From assembly GCA_012719125.1 (NCBI GenBank), contig JAAYAY010000061.1, positions 62,001-126,000 of the forward strand: a stretch of 64,000 nucleotides of DNA, given 5' to 3'. Of the stretch, positions 34,920-42,919 are shown piece by piece (positions within the stretch are counted from its first letter, which is position 1; the number at the start of each line of letters is the position of its first letter). A program made the translations under genes and the position numbers. Origin of the DNA: Planctomycetaceae bacterium. Lineage in GTDB: Bacteria; Planctomycetota; Planctomycetia; Pirellulales; Thermoguttaceae. The notes under the pieces are model-generated. The model was given only the letters and a program-made list of their open reading frames with translations, was not told where the DNA came from and searched no databases.

Positions 34920-35768
34920 TCATGTATTCGGCGTTGACACAAACAACGCGTCAAACTCGGCCGCGTCGTAGAGGTAGGCGCTGCCGTTGGTGAGGCGGTC
35001 CCAGCCGGCGGGGTCGCCGCGGTAGGCGTGGTTCCAGCCGTAAACGTTGCCGCCGTGCTTGATGGATCGCTCGCGGAAGGTGTAGTCGATCTGCCAGGCG
35101 AACTCGGCCACGGGTTCGCCCAGGCCGGCACGGAATAACTTGGTTGCTTCAGCCCCCTCGAAGAGCAAGGTCTCGGCCGGGCAACCCAGAAACTCACTGG
35201 CATTGACCTTCCCCTGGATGGCGTGGATGACAGACCAGGGGGGATTGATCACCTGATGCCAGGTGAGCCGGTGCTCGGTGACAGGCACGATCTTGACCGG
35301 TTCCAAGTCGGCGGGCAGGGAGGCGGTCGGCTCGTCGTCCCACTGCCAGCCTTCGACGGTGATCGGCATCGTATCCGTATGGTGGACCATCCGGTAGCTC
35401 AGGTAGGTGCCGGCCTGGTTGGCCGGTCCGTCGTCGCGGTCCTGCTCGACGAGAGTCTGATAGTCGACGATTGCCTTGGCAAAGGAGCCGCTGTAGCTGT
35501 TGAGCCCGGTCGTCAGGTCGTCGAGGGTCTGGACGTCGGGGGCGTCGGGGTCGAAGGGCTCGAAGCGGAGGCGGACGGCGTAGACGGCGGGCTTGCCCGG
35601 ATAGTGCACCGAGACGCCGCCGCCGTACTGGCTGGCGGTGCCCATGACTTCGGCGGCGAAGGCGTCGCGGTCTTCCCAGGCGATGAGGAAACTACGCGTT
35701 GCCAGGAAGCCGCCCGAGTTGTACTCCTCGGAAGGCGAACCAGCCAGTTCTTTGAAGAGGATCGACAT
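34920..35768 (-). CDS. Phage structural protein, possibly tail
   Basis: The 282-residue protein is soluble with no signal peptide and a beta-rich sequence (YAVRLRFEPFDPDAP, SYRMVHHTDTMPITVEGWQW). It is the last gene of the module after the head-tail adaptor genes, where tail or neck proteins are usually found. I recognise no named family. The start is preceded by GACAACTCC and GGGTTCA heptamers. Confidence 0.5.
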   Translation of the reverse strand: MSILFKELAGSPSEEYNSGGFLATRSFLIAWEDRDAFAAEVMGTASQYGGGVSVHYPGKPAVYAVRLRFEPFDPDAPDVQTLDDLTTGLNSYSGSFAKAIVDYQTLVEQDRDDGPANQAGTYLSYRMVHHTDTMPITVEGWQWDDEPTASLPADLEPVKIVPVTEHRLTWHQVINPPWSVIHAIQGKVNASEFLGCPAETLLFEGAEATKLFRAGLGEPVAEFAWQIDYTFRERSIKHGGNVYGWNHAYRGDPAGWDRLTNGSAYLYDAAEFDALFVSTPNT

Positions 35769-35780
35769 GGCAGGAGTTGT

Positions 35781-35812
35781 CAGGGTTCGGGGTTCAGGGT
35801 TCAGGGTTCGGG
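35781..35812. repeat. GGGTTCA heptamer tract upstream of the 35768 start
   Basis: GTCAGGGTTCGGGGTTCAGG is followed by further GGTTC units. On the minus strand it lies in the untranslated leader directly before the start codon, preceded by the GACAACTCC motif. Confidence 0.75.
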
Positions 35813-35832
35813 GGGCGGGAACGACGAAGGGG

Positions 35833-35897
35833 GTAGGGTGCGTCTTGACGCACCAATTGGCTCATATCAACGATCGGTGCGTCGAGACGCACCCTAC
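35833..35897. repeat. Inverted pair of GTAGGGTGCGTC repeats
   Basis: GTAGGGTGCGTCTTGACGCA at 35833 and its inverse ending CGAGACGCACCCTAC at 35897 enclose 21 bases. Each half is itself a palindrome. A single copy occurs at 8163-8184. Confidence 0.65.
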
Positions 35898-36436
35898 GCG
35901 CTTGAGGAAGACGACGATTGGGATGTTGACAGCGTTCCGAGAACGGCGATGTCGAACGTGACGGGGCCGGCGACGGCTTCGATCTTCAGGTCGGTCTGGC
36001 CGGCGGGAATGCTCCAGCCCTCCTGGGTGTTGGCCAGAAGAAGCGGACTTCCGGCGGGCACCTTGATCCGGCTGCCGCTCACACCGAAGGGTTGTTCCCA
36101 GGCATTGGAGGCGGCGCCGCCGACCAGGAGATATCCGTCGCCGCCGGTCGTCGTGTTGGTGATCAGGATCGCCCTGACGGCGCTCAGGGGGATTTCGATG
36201 AACGAGCCGAACAGGTCTTGATACAACTGGTCCAGTTCATAGACGACGGACTGGCCGTCGGCGAGCGACTGGCCCGAGGCGTGCCACACTGCGTCGGCCT
36301 GGCCGCTGCCGTTGCCGTCGAGCAGGTCGGCACTGGAACGAAGGCGATTGCTGTCGACGATCGGGAGCGTGTCGACATGGTCGGTCCAGGTCCAGGCAAG
36401 TTCGGCCTGGACTTTGCTGCGAAGGGTGGTGGTCAT
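35894..36436 (-). CDS. Phage structural protein with poly-Ser tail
   Basis: The 180-residue protein has an ordered beta-rich part (YELDQLYQDLFGSFIEI, AVRAILITNTTTGGDGYLL, FGVSGSRIKVPAGSPLLL) that resembles small phage tail or fibre-associated proteins. It ends in a low-complexity TSQSSSSSSA tail overlapping the repeat at 35833-35897. Its start is preceded by GACAACTCCC and heptamers. Function unknown. Confidence 0.55.
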   Translation of the reverse strand: MTTTLRSKVQAELAWTWTDHVDTLPIVDSNRLRSSADLLDGNGSGQADAVWHASGQSLADGQSVVYELDQLYQDLFGSFIEIPLSAVRAILITNTTTGGDGYLLVGGAASNAWEQPFGVSGSRIKVPAGSPLLLANTQEGWSIPAGQTDLKIEAVAGPVTFDIAVLGTLSTSQSSSSSSA

Positions 36437-36444
36437 GGGAGTTG

Positions 36445-36466
36445 TCGGGGTTCAGGGTTCAGGGGG
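36445..36466. repeat. GGGTTCA heptamer tract upstream of the 36436 start
   Basis: GTTGTCGGGGTTCAGGGTTC and AGGG lie immediately upstream of the start codon at 36436, on the minus strand reading CCCTGAACCCTGAACCCCG then ACAACTCCC. Confidence 0.75.
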
Positions 36467-36869
36467 CGGGGGGCGGGGCCGGAAGGCGAACGCGGGCGAG
36501 CATCTCGACGCGGAACTGCCAGGTGCCGTCGTCGTCCTGGCGGCAGTCGTCTTGGATTCGGCGGAGGCTTTGGACTTCGGCGCCGCCGGCAAGACTGAAT
36601 TGGGATCGATCAAACACGGTCAGGAATTGTTGGACGACGGCGACTGCGGCGTCGAAGCTGTCGTGGCGCAGTCGCATTTCGATCGTGACTTCTTCGAGCG
36701 TTTCGCCGGAGTTGGTTCGGCAGACCGTGCGGCGCGACTGCCGGGAGAGCGTGGCTCGGGGTAAGGAGCCGAGCGACGAGCGGCCCGTCGTGACCCGGTC
36801 GGCCGGCAGGAGCGCGCCCAGCGCCGCGTCGTTGCTCCAACGTTGGTGAAGGGCTTGTTCGAGGTTCAT
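36459..36869 (-). CDS. Small phage head-tail protein
   Basis: The 136-residue protein starts with LEQALHQRWSNDAALGALLPADRV, a pattern often seen in phage tail-completion (DUF3168-type) proteins, followed by strands IEMRLRHDSFDAAVAVVQQF and WQFRVEMLARVRLP. Position between adaptor and tail genes supports a head-tail joining role. The C-terminus is Pro/Ala-rich and overlaps a heptamer tract. Confidence 0.5.
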   Translation of the reverse strand: MNLEQALHQRWSNDAALGALLPADRVTTGRSSLGSLPRATLSRQSRRTVCRTNSGETLEEVTIEMRLRHDSFDAAVAVVQQFLTVFDRSQFSLAGGAEVQSLRRIQDDCRQDDDGTWQFRVEMLARVRLPAPPPAP

Positions 36870-36881
36870 GGGAGAGCCAAG

Positions 36882-37526
36882 CTACGGGGTTTTCTGGACG
36901 GTGAGGTACATGAGTTCGTCGAGGCGCCGGCGGCGATGGCTGCTGAGGATCTGGTAGGTGCTGCCGTTGGTTGCGCGGACGCGGCAGGTGGCATCCATCT
37001 CGATCTCTTCGGCCAGGTAGACGTGAAACCGGTCGACGGTTGCCGTTCGTTCGTCGGAGGCTTTCAGCCTCGTGCTGGCCGGCTGAATCCTGGCCGGAAT
37101 GGCAGTGCGCCAGGGTTGCCAGGTGAGTTGCTCGGCGCCGGCGTCGGTTTTGGTGATGACGGCCTTGTCGATGTCGACGGTCGTATCCAGGCCGTAGGCG
37201 ACGACCAGGTTGCGGCAGACGCAGTGCCAGCGGCTGCCGAAGGTCGCAGGGCGAACGCCCAGGACGGTCCAGTGGGCATCGTTTTGGTCGACAAGGACGT
37301 CGCCCGGCAGAGGCGTTTCGGCGAGCGCGGCAACCGGCAGGTGCCAGACGAAGTCGCAGGCCGTGTGGCGTCCGTCGGAGTCGACCGTATCGCGGCGGAG
37401 GACGGCTCGGCGGAGCGCCTGCGGAATCTCGATCGACAGGCTGGTGCCGGGGCGGGTCAAGGTCACCTGGCTGAGGCCGTCGGCAACGGTGGTGAAGTCA
37501 TTTGCGGGATCGAAGTCAGGGGGCAT
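36882..37526 (-). CDS. Phage head-tail protein, unknown
   Basis: The 214-residue protein begins with MPPDFDPANDFTTVADGLSQVTL and is beta-rich with no membrane segment. A central PGDVLVDQNDAHWTVLGVRP segment is typical of phage neck or joining proteins. It ends with LDELMYLTVQKTP. It lies 12 bases from the next gene, so the two are co-translated. The start is preceded by GACAACCCTCCC and heptamers. Confidence 0.5.
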   Translation of the reverse strand: MPPDFDPANDFTTVADGLSQVTLTRPGTSLSIEIPQALRRAVLRRDTVDSDGRHTACDFVWHLPVAALAETPLPGDVLVDQNDAHWTVLGVRPATFGSRWHCVCRNLVVAYGLDTTVDIDKAVITKTDAGAEQLTWQPWRTAIPARIQPASTRLKASDERTATVDRFHVYLAEEIEMDATCRVRATNGSTYQILSSHRRRRLDELMYLTVQKTP

Positions 37527-37536
37527 GGGAGGGTTG

Positions 37537-37570
37537 TCGGGGTTCGGGGTACAGGGTTCAGGGTTCAGGA
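37537..37570. repeat. GGGTTCA heptamer tract upstream of the 37526 start
   Basis: GTCGGGGTTCGGGGTACAGG is followed by GTTCAGGGTTCAGG. One unit has a T to A change. It lies between two phage genes. Confidence 0.75.
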
Positions 37571-37604
37571 GGATGGGGGACTCATTCGTCGTTGGGATCC
37601 ATAT

Positions 37605-37820
37605 TCATGTCATTGCTTGGGAGCGGACTTCGACCGGCTGCTGGCCGGCCAGTTTGCGATCGCACCAATCGACGGTTTGTCGCAGCCGGTGGAGGTAGGC
37701 GTTCCACGAAACCGACTGGCCGTCGATCGTGTACGACGGTTTCGGATTGGCCGTGATTTCGGCGATCGAAGCCAGGGCTTGGCTCTTGATCGTTTGGAGC
37801 TGTTCGAGGTCGGTAGGCAT
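37605..37820 (-). CDS. Small phage protein, unknown
   Basis: The 71-residue protein (MPTDLEQLQTIKSQALAS at its start, then PSYTIDGQSVSWNAYLHRL) has two helices and no known domain. Proteins of this size between capsid and head-tail genes are common in phages. Its start is preceded by GACAACTCCC and heptamers. Confidence 0.5.
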   Translation of the reverse strand: MPTDLEQLQTIKSQALASIAEITANPKPSYTIDGQSVSWNAYLHRLRQTVDWCDRKLAGQQPVEVRSQAMT

Positions 37821-37825
37821 GGGAG

Positions 37826-37855
37826 TTGTCGGGGTTCGGGGGTCGGGGTTCAGGA
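37826..37855. repeat. GGGTTCA heptamer tract upstream of the 37820 start
   Basis: GTCGGGGTTCGGGGGTCGGG and GTTCAGGA form a degenerate tract in the leader of the gene starting at 37820. The 37856-38027 gap that follows has no gene. Confidence 0.7.
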
Positions 37856-38027
37856 AGTTGGAGTTCAGGCTTCAGCCTGCAAAACACTCACGCGACCAGA
37901 ACTCAGGTATCAGCCCGACTGCTGTGTGCAGTCGGGCTGATGGTTTGGTTATGGGGTCGCGGGTTTCCGACGCGTAGTCTGTCACAAGGGGCAACAGGTC
38001 CGAGTCTGGGACAGACTCGGCTACGCG

Positions 38028-39200
38028 TCAGAACTCGCTTCCGGTGCTGCGGACCACGTAACGAGGATTGATCACCGCGGCGGCGCCGCGTTCGCTTGCC
38101 TTGAAGCGGACGAAGATATCCTGGTTGAACTCGGCCTCGCTTCCGGTCGGCGATTGAGTGACGGTGATCGGCCAGTTCTCCATGTAAGCGAAAGCCTTCT
38201 TGAAGTCGCCGATGAACCACCACTTCTTTGCGTTGCCGGTCGTCTCGCCGGAAGCAACGATGCGGCGGTAGGCCAGCCGGCTGTCGACCACCTTGTAGCG
38301 GGCGAGCGGATTGGCCGAGACGGTGGTCGTGGCCGAGCCGGTCGCCGTGTAGGTGATTTCGCGGGCGTGGAAGACGCGAAAGGCCGCGTGGCGGCCGGCC
38401 GGCATCACCAGGACGGTGTTGGGCTGAACGAGAACCGGCTCGTTCGTATTCGGGTCGAGAATCTCGGCGAAGAGCTGCTCGGCGGCGTCGACGCTGGTCC
38501 AGTCGACGAGTTCGTTGTCGGCGAGGGTGTTCCGCCAGGGGCTGGCCGTCTGATAGGTATCGTAGGCCGTGCCCTTCCAGCGATAGTTGTTGGTCTTGCC
38601 GATGACCAGATCGATGAGCCGCTTCTCCTTGCTGAGGCCGAGGATCTCGCCGACCTCGGCGGCCCGGCTGAGGACGAGATGGGTCCGGTCGAAGAAGATC
38701 GCCTCCTTGGTGACCGGAACAATCAGGCCGCGTTTGGTGGTCGAGGGGGTTTCGATGTAGTCTTCGCCGAATCCGACATGCGGGTAGGGCATGCCGGGTG
38801 CGACTTCGGTTGCTTCGTCGCCGATTCCGGCGGCGCCGGGGATCTTCTCGCCGTCGAGTCGCGTGGGGATGGTGTCGACGAGTTTCGAGACGACGAACGC
38901 TTCCTGAGTGTAGGAATCGAGGATCTTGGCGTAGATCACCTGTCCGGCAACGTTGAGGAAGGCGGTCACGTCGACGCCATCGGCGGCTTCGCGGACGCTG
39001 ACGCTGCCGGAGTTACGCGGGTCGAGCATTCGGATCCACTCGTGGCCGTCGGGGATGAGGCCCTCGGCCAGGTCGCGGAGGCTGAAGTCTTCGGGGTGGA
39101 GATCGCCCTCCGCGAGGGCCTCGGAGAGATGCTCGACGGTCTTCTTGGGGCCGTCGAGTTCGTAGCGGCGGCGGAGTTCGCGGTAGTTGAGGTTGGGCAT
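38028..39200 (-). CDS. Phage major capsid protein
   Basis: The 390-residue protein has a helical N-terminal part (residues 1-60, NLNYRELRRRYELDG) and a capsid core with TRLDGEKIPGAAG, KRGLIVPVTKEAIFFDRTHLVLSRAAEVGEILG and VLVMPAGRHAAFRVFHAREI. The C-terminal VDSRLAYRR and DFKKAFAYMENWPITV are typical of HK97-like capsid subunits. It follows a decoration-type gene, as in many tailed phages. The ATG at 39200 opens the ordered sequence; a longer frame upstream lacks protein-like features. It forms the icosahedral shell. Confidence 0.82.
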   Translation of the reverse strand: MPNLNYRELRRRYELDGPKKTVEHLSEALAEGDLHPEDFSLRDLAEGLIPDGHEWIRMLDPRNSGSVSVREAADGVDVTAFLNVAGQVIYAKILDSYTQEAFVVSKLVDTIPTRLDGEKIPGAAGIGDEATEVAPGMPYPHVGFGEDYIETPSTTKRGLIVPVTKEAIFFDRTHLVLSRAAEVGEILGLSKEKRLIDLVIGKTNNYRWKGTAYDTYQTASPWRNTLADNELVDWTSVDAAEQLFAEILDPNTNEPVLVQPNTVLVMPAGRHAAFRVFHAREITYTATGSATTTVSANPLARYKVVDSRLAYRRIVASGETTGNAKKWWFIGDFKKAFAYMENWPITVTQSPTGSEAEFNQDIFVRFKASERGAAAVINPRYVVRSTGSEF

Positions 39201-39387
39201 GGGGATGTCCTTGGTAGTGTGAGGGTGGAAGTGGGAAGTTGGAAACAGGAGGTGTGATAGTCGCTGGGGTTGCCCCGGGGCTTGGATCACGATGAGTTGG
39301 GATACAGGCACTGCTAACAAGTAAGCAGTGGCACACCATTGGACAGTGGGAAGTCTTTGTCCTCGCTTACGCTTCGGGTTGGTGTTG

Positions 39388-39849
39388 TCAGATGCCGCCG
39401 GTCATGACGGTGGAGCGGATGTCGACAAGGACATTGGTGGCGGCGACGGGTGCGCGGCGGGCGACGCGGGCGATGGCCTGATCGGCTGCCGCGACCTTGG
39501 CGATCTGTTGGTCTTCGAGGGCGGTTCCGCCGGCGGCTTCGTCGACGCCCACCAGGTCGCCCAGTTCGTAGGTGCTGCTCGGGCAGTCGAACTCGAACAC
39601 TCCGGTGGTGGCCACGCGGATCGGATCGGTGTCGCCGGCGCGGCTGCGCTGCATGGCGACGCCCAGGAAGTTGTCGGCAAAGAGCGACTGGTTGCCGGTT
39701 TCGGTGCCCTGGTCGGCCTGCGACGAGGCCGGTTTGGCGTCGTCGGCATCGAGATAGACCAGGTCGCCGATCTCGATCGCTGTGGCCGAATCGACGGCCG
39801 CGATCACGGGGTTGGTGTCGCCGTAGCGCCAACGCATTTTGTCGGTCAT
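39388..39849 (-). CDS. Phage head decoration-like protein
   Basis: The 153-residue protein is beta-rich, with GDTNPVIAAVDSATAIEIGDLVYLD at its start, VATTGVFEFDCPSSTYELGDLVGVD in the middle and repeated GDLV segments. This resembles capsid decoration or stabilisation proteins (DUF2190 type) that are encoded directly before the capsid gene. The ATG is followed by TDKMRWRYGD. Confidence 0.65.
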   Translation of the reverse strand: MTDKMRWRYGDTNPVIAAVDSATAIEIGDLVYLDADDAKPASSQADQGTETGNQSLFADNFLGVAMQRSRAGDTDPIRVATTGVFEFDCPSSTYELGDLVGVDEAAGGTALEDQQIAKVAAADQAIARVARRAPVAATNVLVDIRSTVMTGGI

Positions 39850-39879
39850 GAGAAGACTCCTTATTGAGGGGGAAGGGGT

Positions 39880-39909
39880 TGGGGTTCAGGGTTCAGGGTT
39901 CAGGGGTCA
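39880..39909. repeat. GGGTTCA heptamer tract upstream of the 39849 start
   Basis: GGGGTTCAGGGTTCAGGGTT and CAGGGG lie 30 bases before the start at 39849. Here the GACAACTCC motif is not present. Confidence 0.7.
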
Positions 39910-40189
39910 GGAGATGGAGCGGACGAAGGCTTTGACGTCGTGGGGTTGCTGGAGGTGGACGTGCGTTTGCTCGCGGCTTGTGGGGCGGGCGGCGCGTTCG
40001 GAGCCGAGGATGTCGCGGACCAGTTTGATTCGCTCGCGAATCAAGCGGCGGATGGAGGTCTCATCCTCGGCACTCATCAGCGATTCGACGAATGCCCAGG
40101 ATCTTGACACCGCGGATGACCCCGCGTTGCCGATCCACCTGGATCGGCTGTCCGCGGGAGTCGACGTACTCTTGAAGCGTTTCGTTCAT
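39907..40189 (-). pseudogene. Broken prohead protease gene
   Basis: From ATG 40189 the minus strand encodes about 30 residues that resemble the start of a phage prohead or maturation protease (LQEYVDSRGQPIQVDRQRG then VIRGVKILG), after which the frame quickly ends at 40061. An overlapping frame (39907-40110) carries a C-terminal-like piece, MSAEDETSIRRLIRERIKLV to VKAFVRSIS. The two look like the ends of one gene joined out of frame with the catalytic centre deleted near 40085-40105. The full protein would normally be 300 residues or more. The reading as a protease remnant rests on recalled similarity. Confidence 0.4.
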
Positions 40190-40217
40190 GTCGATTTCCT
40201 CGTACAAATGGCGACCA

Positions 40218-40262
40218 ACAAAAAAAGCCCATCGGAGAACCACGATGGTTCTCGGATGGGCT
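40218..40262 (-). terminator. Rho-independent terminator inside phage module 2
   Basis: AGCCCATCGGAGAACC (40226-40241) pairs with 40247-40262 with one mismatch. On the minus strand it is followed by a T7 run at 40226-40220. It separates the YezD-like gene from the broken protease gene. Confidence 0.75.
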
Positions 40263-40424
40263 CATCTTCAGTACTCGCCGTCGTCGGCGGGCCTGGTCCG
40301 ATACCGCTTTAGTATCCTAGTTCGGAACTTGTGCGCATAATGCGCGCATGTCCTTGTGAAGGTTGGATTGCGGGCTTGCCCCGCTCTGGTGTCTTAGTTC
40401 GGGACTTGCGAACTCAGCGCCGAC

Positions 40425-40607
40425 TCAGCGTTCCAGTTGTTCGACTTTTCGGCGGATGTGTTGGATGGTGCCGTCCTGGACGGTCAGTTCGAGGGCCGCG
40501 GTTCCGTGGAATCCCTCTTTGAGGACTCCCGCGAGGATCTCGGCCATCGCCGCGCGGATCTGCTCCATTTTCTCTGAGTTGGTTGGACGAGGAATGGCGG
40601 ATCGCAT
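40425..40607 (-). CDS. YezD/DUF2292-like small protein
   Basis: The 60-residue protein ends with ALELTVQDGTIQHIRRKVEQ, the pattern of small YezD-type proteins (a strand, a turn at DG and a strand with QI/QHI). Such proteins appear in many phages and bacterial operons without a known role. It is the first gene of the second phage module and lies before the terminator at 40218-40262. The stretch 40608-40971 has no gene I can support. Confidence 0.45.
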   Translation of the reverse strand: MRSAIPRPTNSEKMEQIRAAMAEILAGVLKEGFHGTAALELTVQDGTIQHIRRKVEQLER

Positions 40608-40971
40608 GGATCACCCTCCAAGCACGGGCTGAATTCGATCTCTTACTTCAACGGCCTCAGCATACCAAAAAGCGGAAAAAACTCAATACATAATTTGAAC
40701 ATTTGTACACTTTTTTGAAAAATACTTGAGTTCCCTAAGCGGGGGGGATGTCGATGGGCCCGGTTTGAGACGAACCGCGGATTTCGCGGATTGCCACGGA
40801 TTAAGAAGATTACGAGGAGCCCGGGGTGATCAAGACGCGCACCGAGGGTTACCTGCGCGTCGAGTGGGCAGTAGATGTGGACACACCCGTACTCTTCTCG
40901 CAAAGGTGCGACATGATTCATGTTCAAACACGCGTCAGGCGGATGAACCCTCCCGAATCATGCAAGTCGGC

Positions 40972-42510
40972 TCAACGAAGACATTCGGTCAGAACCTGAA
41001 CGGTTCGGCGGATCTGATCTTCCGTGTGATTGGCGGTGATGAAGAATCGCAGTCGCGAGGCCTTTTCGGGGACGGCCGGGTAGAGGATCGACTGGGCGTC
41101 GATGCCTCGGCGGAGCAACTCGTGCGAAACTCGCACGCACTTCATCGAGTCGCCGAGGATGACTGGGACGACGGGCGTATCCTTGCTGTTGCCGATATTG
41201 AAACCGGCGTCGACGGCCAGTTTCGCGAAGAGGTTTGAGCGCTCCCGCAATCGAGCGACGCGTTGGGGTTCTTCCTTGAGGAGCCGAAGGCTCTCCAGGG
41301 CCGCGGCGGCGTTGGCGGGCGAGCAGGCCGTGGCGAATACGAAGGCCGGGGTCGTGTACTTGAGGTATTGGACGAGGATCGAACGGCCGGCGAGATAGCC
41401 GCCGCCGCTTCCAAGCGCCTTGCTGATGGTTCCCATCCAAAAATCGCCGTCGGCCGGATCGACGCCGAAATGTTCGCAGATGCCCCGACCCGTTTCGCCC
41501 AAGACGCCGATGGAATGGGCTTCATCGACATAGAGCAGGGCTTGATGGCGTTTCTTGACGTCGACGAACCGGGGCAGGTCCGGGAAGTCGCCGTCCATGC
41601 TGTAGACGCCTTCGATGGCCACGACGACGCGGCGGTATTTGCCGCGGACGTCGCTGAGAAGTTTGTCGAGGAATGCGAAGTCGTTGTGGGGGAAGGGGCG
41701 TTTGCCCGCTTTCGACAGGAGCGAGCCCTGAACGATGCTGTTGTGCGCCAGTTCGTCGTAGAGGATCAGATCTTCGTCGCCGAAGAGGTGCCCCAGCAGC
41801 GAGGCATTGGTGCCGAATCCGCTGGGGAAGACTGCGGCCGCTTCCGTTCCGGTGAACTGCGCGATTTCCTCGTCCAATTCCTGGAGGATGGTTCCGTCGC
41901 CGCCCACGAGGCGGCTGGCCGACGCGCTGGTACCGAAGCGGTCGATGGCGGCCTTGGCCGCGGCGACGACCCGAGGGTCGGTCGCCATGCCGAGGTAGTC
42001 GAAGCTCGTGTAGGTGATCGACTCGCGGCCGGCGATGGTGACGCAGGATCCGGCAACGCGTTCCTTCACCCGGAAAAACGGACTTTGGAAGCCGGCGGCA
42101 GCGGCAGCGGCGAGCCGCTGCTGGAGGCCGACGCACTCGGGAAATCGGGCGACGTCGCTCACTTCCGGCGAGATGACCTGCGGAGGAACCTCCGTCGAGG
42201 TTGAGAGAACAGCCGTTGCAGGTTTCGCGGGCGCGACGGCGACGTCCATCTGTTCGGCGATGCAGTTAACGAGATCCCGGCAGGTTTCGAGATCGAGGAG
42301 CGTGTCTTCCGAGAAGCGGATGGAGAACGTTTCTTCCATTCGATTGACGACCTCCATTCGCGTCAGCGAATCGAGGCCGAGGTCGAAAAGAGACGTATCC
42401 AAAGTGAGTTCGGAATCGAGCCCGCCCGGAACCAGAGCACGCACCTGCTCATAGACAGCCTCGGCAATCGAGTCCTGGTCCAACACCCCACTTTCAGGTC
42501 GGATTTGCAT
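40972..42510 (-). CDS. Acyl-carrier-protein / alpha-oxoamine synthase fusion
   Basis: The 512-residue protein starts with an acyl-carrier domain whose phosphopantetheine serine is in FDLGLDSLTRME (Ser48). A 2-amino-3-ketobutyrate/serine-palmitoyl-type synthase follows from about residue 130: YTSFDYLGMATDPRV, FPSGFGTNASL, YVDEAHSIGVLG and GTISKALGSGGG with PLP Lys364. Enzymes of this class join an acyl thioester to an amino acid with loss of CO2, for example in sphingolipid or prodigiosin-like pathways. The fused ACP suggests that the acyl chain is loaded in cis. The ATG has a GGAGG site four bases upstream. It stands alone, with no lipid-pathway genes beside it. Confidence 0.9.
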   Translation of the reverse strand: MQIRPESGVLDQDSIAEAVYEQVRALVPGGLDSELTLDTSLFDLGLDSLTRMEVVNRMEETFSIRFSEDTLLDLETCRDLVNCIAEQMDVAVAPAKPATAVLSTSTEVPPQVISPEVSDVARFPECVGLQQRLAAAAAAGFQSPFFRVKERVAGSCVTIAGRESITYTSFDYLGMATDPRVVAAAKAAIDRFGTSASASRLVGGDGTILQELDEEIAQFTGTEAAAVFPSGFGTNASLLGHLFGDEDLILYDELAHNSIVQGSLLSKAGKRPFPHNDFAFLDKLLSDVRGKYRRVVVAIEGVYSMDGDFPDLPRFVDVKKRHQALLYVDEAHSIGVLGETGRGICEHFGVDPADGDFWMGTISKALGSGGGYLAGRSILVQYLKYTTPAFVFATACSPANAAAALESLRLLKEEPQRVARLRERSNLFAKLAVDAGFNIGNSKDTPVVPVILGDSMKCVRVSHELLRRGIDAQSILYPAVPEKASRLRFFITANHTEDQIRRTVQVLTECLR

Positions 42511-42661
42511 AGTTCCTCCATACCGCAACGAAGTGATGCTTCCGGACTTCCGGTGCCCTCTCCGACAGTCTGCCCAGAGTGAAAAGATGTGCGCTATCTT
42601 ACTTTCTTATACGAATAAATGGAACTTTCGCCTAGCACTCCCCCTTTTGTGATTACTCGGC

Positions 42662-42816
42662 GGGGCGCCCCAGGGGAACTGCAAAGTAGCAGGCACGCTC
42701 CGCCGTGCCGTCCGCAGAACTGCCGGAATTCCCGATCTTCCGCGAACGGGGCTCGGAGAGTGCCTGCTACTTTTCTTGCCACGAGTGGACTTTGCAGTTC
42801 CCCTGCGGGGCGCCCC
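42662..42816. repeat. Palindromic dispersed element, about 155 bp
   Basis: The outer arms GGGGCGCCCCAGGGGAACTG and CAGTTCCCCTGCGGGGCGCC face each other. A nested arm carries GTAGCAGGCACGCTCCGCCG against GAGAGTGCCTGCTACTT. It has no coding frame. Related copies are at 60554-60730 and, as half copies, at 11618-11650 and 11861-11893. It fills most of the 42511-42919 gap. Confidence 0.75.
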
Positions 42817-42919
42817 CTATTCTTTGCTTTTAGGGGGTCGAATCGTTATTCTGGTGGAACATCGATCCCCGTTGTTGGGGTGAGGCAGGCTGGACGAAAA
42901 CGTACTTGGGAGCTCCACA

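Larger units (their letters stand above)
34920..40607 (-). mobile_element. Prophage module 2: head and head-tail genes
   Basis: A minus-strand block holds, in transcription order, a YezD-like protein, a broken prohead protease, a decoration-like protein, the major capsid protein and five smaller head-tail or tail proteins. It lacks terminase and portal genes, which are in module 1 at 7.75-15.85 kb. Shared heptamer tracts and a GACAACTCC leader motif tie the two modules together. Confidence 0.7.

Noticed and set aside
35781-37855. Heptamer tracts as a CRISPR array
   Set aside because: Units are seven bases, tandem without spacers, and placed before start codons; no cas genes are present.
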